In this document: in pieces, positions 62,510 to 64,000 of the stretch
Layout of the letters: every line of letters starts with the position of its first letter
Position numbering within the stretch: position 1 is the first letter of the stretch
Notes under the pieces: model-generated
Database searches by the model: none
Told to the model about the DNA's origin: nothing
What the model saw: only the letters and a program-made list of their open reading frames with translations
Translations under genes and position numbers: made by a program
NCBI GenBank assembly: GCA_963790545.1
Contig: CAWBPA010000024.1
Location: forward strand, 434,001-498,000
Length of the DNA: 64,000 nucleotides
From: DATBJG01 sp963790545
Lineage (GTDB): Bacteria; Acidobacteriota; Vicinamibacteria; Vicinamibacterales; JAMQPK01
Direction: 5' to 3'

Positions 62510-63760
62510 ATGGCCTACGGTCCCGTGTTCGCTGCCATGCTGGAAGAGTTCGATAGCGCCGCGCGTGTGCTCAAACTCGACGCGGGCATCTGGAAGATTC
62601 TCACACATCCGAAACGCCGGATCACCGTGTCGTGTCCCATCCAGATGGACAACGGGAAGATCGAAGTGTTCACCGGATATCGGGTTCAGTACAACATCTC
62701 GCTCGGCCCCGCGAAAGGCGGGATCCGCTTCCATCCCGACGTGTCCCTCGATGAGGTCACGGCGCTGGCCGCCTGGATGACCTGGAAGTGTGCCGTCGCC
62801 CAGCTTCCGTTCGGCGGCGGCAAGGGTGGCGTCGCCTGCGATCCCACCGAGATGTCTCCACGCGAGCTGGAGGCGCTCACGCGGCGTTACGTGGCAGAGA
62901 TCATCGACGCCATCGGTCCCGAGAAAGACATTCCGGCGCCCGACGTCAACACGAACGAGCAGATCATGGCGTGGGTGATGGACACCTACAGCATGCACGT
63001 CGGACACACCACGACGGCTGTCGTGACCGGCAAGCCGCTCGAACTCGGCGGGTCGCTTGGCCGCCGTGAAGCGACGGGGCGCGGGGTCATGATCGTCACG
63101 CGCGAGGCGGCCGCGCATCTGAAGCTCGAGCTTCGCAACGCGACCATTGCCGTGCAGGGATTCGGCAACGTCGGGTCCGTGAGTGCCCAGCTGCTCGTGG
63201 AGCTCGGTGCCAAGATCGTGGCGGTGACCGACTGGAAAGGCGGCGTCTACAACGAGAACGGCCTCGACCTCGGGAAGCTGCTCGAGCTACGTCCGTCGTC
63301 GCAAGACCGTGGACGAGTTCCCTGGCGGCCAGCCGTTCGATCAACGAGGAGCTGTTCAAGCTGAAGGTGGACGTCCTGATTCCGGCCGCGCTCGAAAATC
63401 AAATCACGACGGAGAACGCATCGGATGTCCAGGCGACGGATCATTGTCGAGGGCGCCAATGGCCCCACGACGCCCGACGCCCACAATCTCTTGCACTCAC
63501 GCGGCATCTTCGTGGTTCCCGATATCCTCGCCAACAGCGGTGGCGTGACCGCGTCTTACTTCGAATGGGTGCAGAATCGCTACGGCTATCACTGGAAGGA
63601 ACAGGAAGTCAACGAACGGCTCGAATCCAAGATGTGCGAAGCGTTCGATTCCGTCCTGCAGACCTCGCTCAAGTACAAGGTCGACCTTCGCACAGCCGCG
63701 TATATCGTGGCCATCGACCGCGTCGCAACGGTGACGCGAATGCGAGGGATGTATGCGTAA
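62510..63760 (+). CDS. gdhA: Glutamate dehydrogenase (frameshifted)
   Basis: The span gives 417 residues of a hexameric NAD(P)-GDH. MAYGPVFAAMLEEFDSAARV starts at 62510; GPAKGGIRFHPDVSLDEV and KCAVAQLPFGGGKGGV (substrate-binding Lys), ATGRGVMIVTREAA, then Rossmann VQGFGNVGSVSAQLL, PAALENQITTENA, and ANSGGVTASYFEWVQN near the end. Frame changes lie near 63285, 63345 and 63430. It is the only plus-strand gene in the right part, so it has its own promoter. Confidence 0.9.
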
Positions 63761-63861
63761 GCAGGATCTAAGGTCACCAGGATGGCCAGAGGTTCTACAG
63801 TTTCCAAACTTCTCGGACCTCAGTACCTCTGTACTCTAGAGCTGCATTCTAGAGCAGCCTG
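63761..63861. other. Intergenic region between gdhA and the partial gene
   Basis: This 101-base gap lies between convergent genes. It has an AGAGG/CCTCT-rich start and a small stem GCTGC (63841-63845) with GCAGC (63854-63858); CTCTAGAG and TCTAGAG form a near-tandem pair. It might be a weak bidirectional terminator. Nothing else is seen in it. Confidence 0.35.
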
Positions 63862-64000
63862 CTAAGCTCCCACCCGGACCGCAATCAGTTCTTTCTTCTG
63901 GTCGGCAGCAATTTCGATCGAGTACTCGCCAGCGGCAAGCCCGGAGAGCGCCAGATCGAGCTGGTGCATCCCGCCGCCGATTCCAGCGGGCTGGACCTGA
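63862..64000 (-). CDS. C-terminal end of an unknown gene (cut by the window edge)
   Basis: The last 45 codons before TAG at 63864-63862 read GIGGGMHQLDLALSGLAAG, then EYSIEIAADQKKELIAVRVG. The pattern of a short beta-strand after LxAGEYxIEI is typical of the closing domain of secreted or VWA-like proteins of Acidobacteriota, but nothing definite can be said. The rest lies beyond the window. Convergent with gdhA. Confidence 0.55.
   Translation of the reverse strand, partial: QVQPAGIGGGMHQLDLALSGLAAGEYSIEIAADQKKELIAVRVGA

Overview
The window looks like a piece of a high-GC, Gram-negative genome of the Acidobacteriota, probably near the Vicinamibacteria (subdivision 6). This is inferred from gene content and order only: futalosine-type menaquinone genes, lipid A and Bam genes, FecR/DUF6600 and DUF6677-like proteins, and a dnaK-dnaJ-hspR cluster without grpE. 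No rRNA, tRNA, CRISPR array, transposase, integrase or phage gene was recognised. The region is core chromosome, mostly on the minus strand, with plus-strand blocks at 18.9-20.2, 26.3-26.7, 33.4-37.5, 45.8-49.2 and 62.5-63.8 kb.

Layout. 0-3.3 kb: menaquinone genes (mqnA, an MqnE-like gene without the radical-SAM cysteines, a UbiD-family decarboxylase). 3.4-10 kb: cell-envelope operon (bamA, ompH/skp, a fused fabZ-lpxA, lpxI, a Gfo/Idh oxidoreductase). 10-14.7 kb: clpC and the Lol exporter. 14.7-17.3 kb: lysS, nusB, ribH. 17.4-20.2 kb: small membrane proteins and a solitary DNA methyltransferase. 20.3-22.1 kb: PfkB kinase plus methylthioadenosine phosphorylase. 22.2-25.7 kb: methylmalonyl-CoA epimerase fused to a metallo-beta-lactamase-fold domain, meaB and acyl-CoA dehydrogenase. 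25.9-29.4 kb: secreted proteins, hemW and a DnaC-like ATPase. 29.6-33.1 kb: dnaK-dnaJ-hspR. 33.4-41.1 kb: FecR-domain protein, PBP1A, prfB with its programmed frameshift, lnt and a SPOR protein. 41.2-45.7 kb: slipin/NfeD pair, TPR protein and V4R-like protein. 45.8-52.6 kb: mobA, argS, a class-I amidotransferase, a cytochrome c/copper-monooxygenase-like protein and an rRNA methyltransferase. 52.6-58.5 kb: coaX (fused to an unknown domain), birA, nadC, valS. 58.7-63.8 kb: response regulator, methylmalonyl-CoA mutase subunits, glutamate dehydrogenase. The right edge holds the end of one more gene.

Two features stand out beyond the genes. (1) Many intergenic gaps hold a degenerate tandem repeat of a 6-8 bp word, usually followed by the same word in reverse complement, so that a long imperfect hairpin can form. 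The word differs from gap to gap, and the stop codon of a neighbouring gene often lies inside an arm. (2) Several gaps hold GTAG-headed palindromes like REP elements, one of them a head-to-head pair, although no REP-associated transposase is present.

About 15 genes are broken by apparent single-base frameshifts while flanking long genes (clpC, dnaK, argS, PBP1A) are intact. The breaks often lie in short homopolymers and become dense at 56-63.5 kb, which suggests uncorrected sequencing errors more than gene decay. For these genes the full span is given with the places where the frame changes. No gap between genes exceeds 300 bases.
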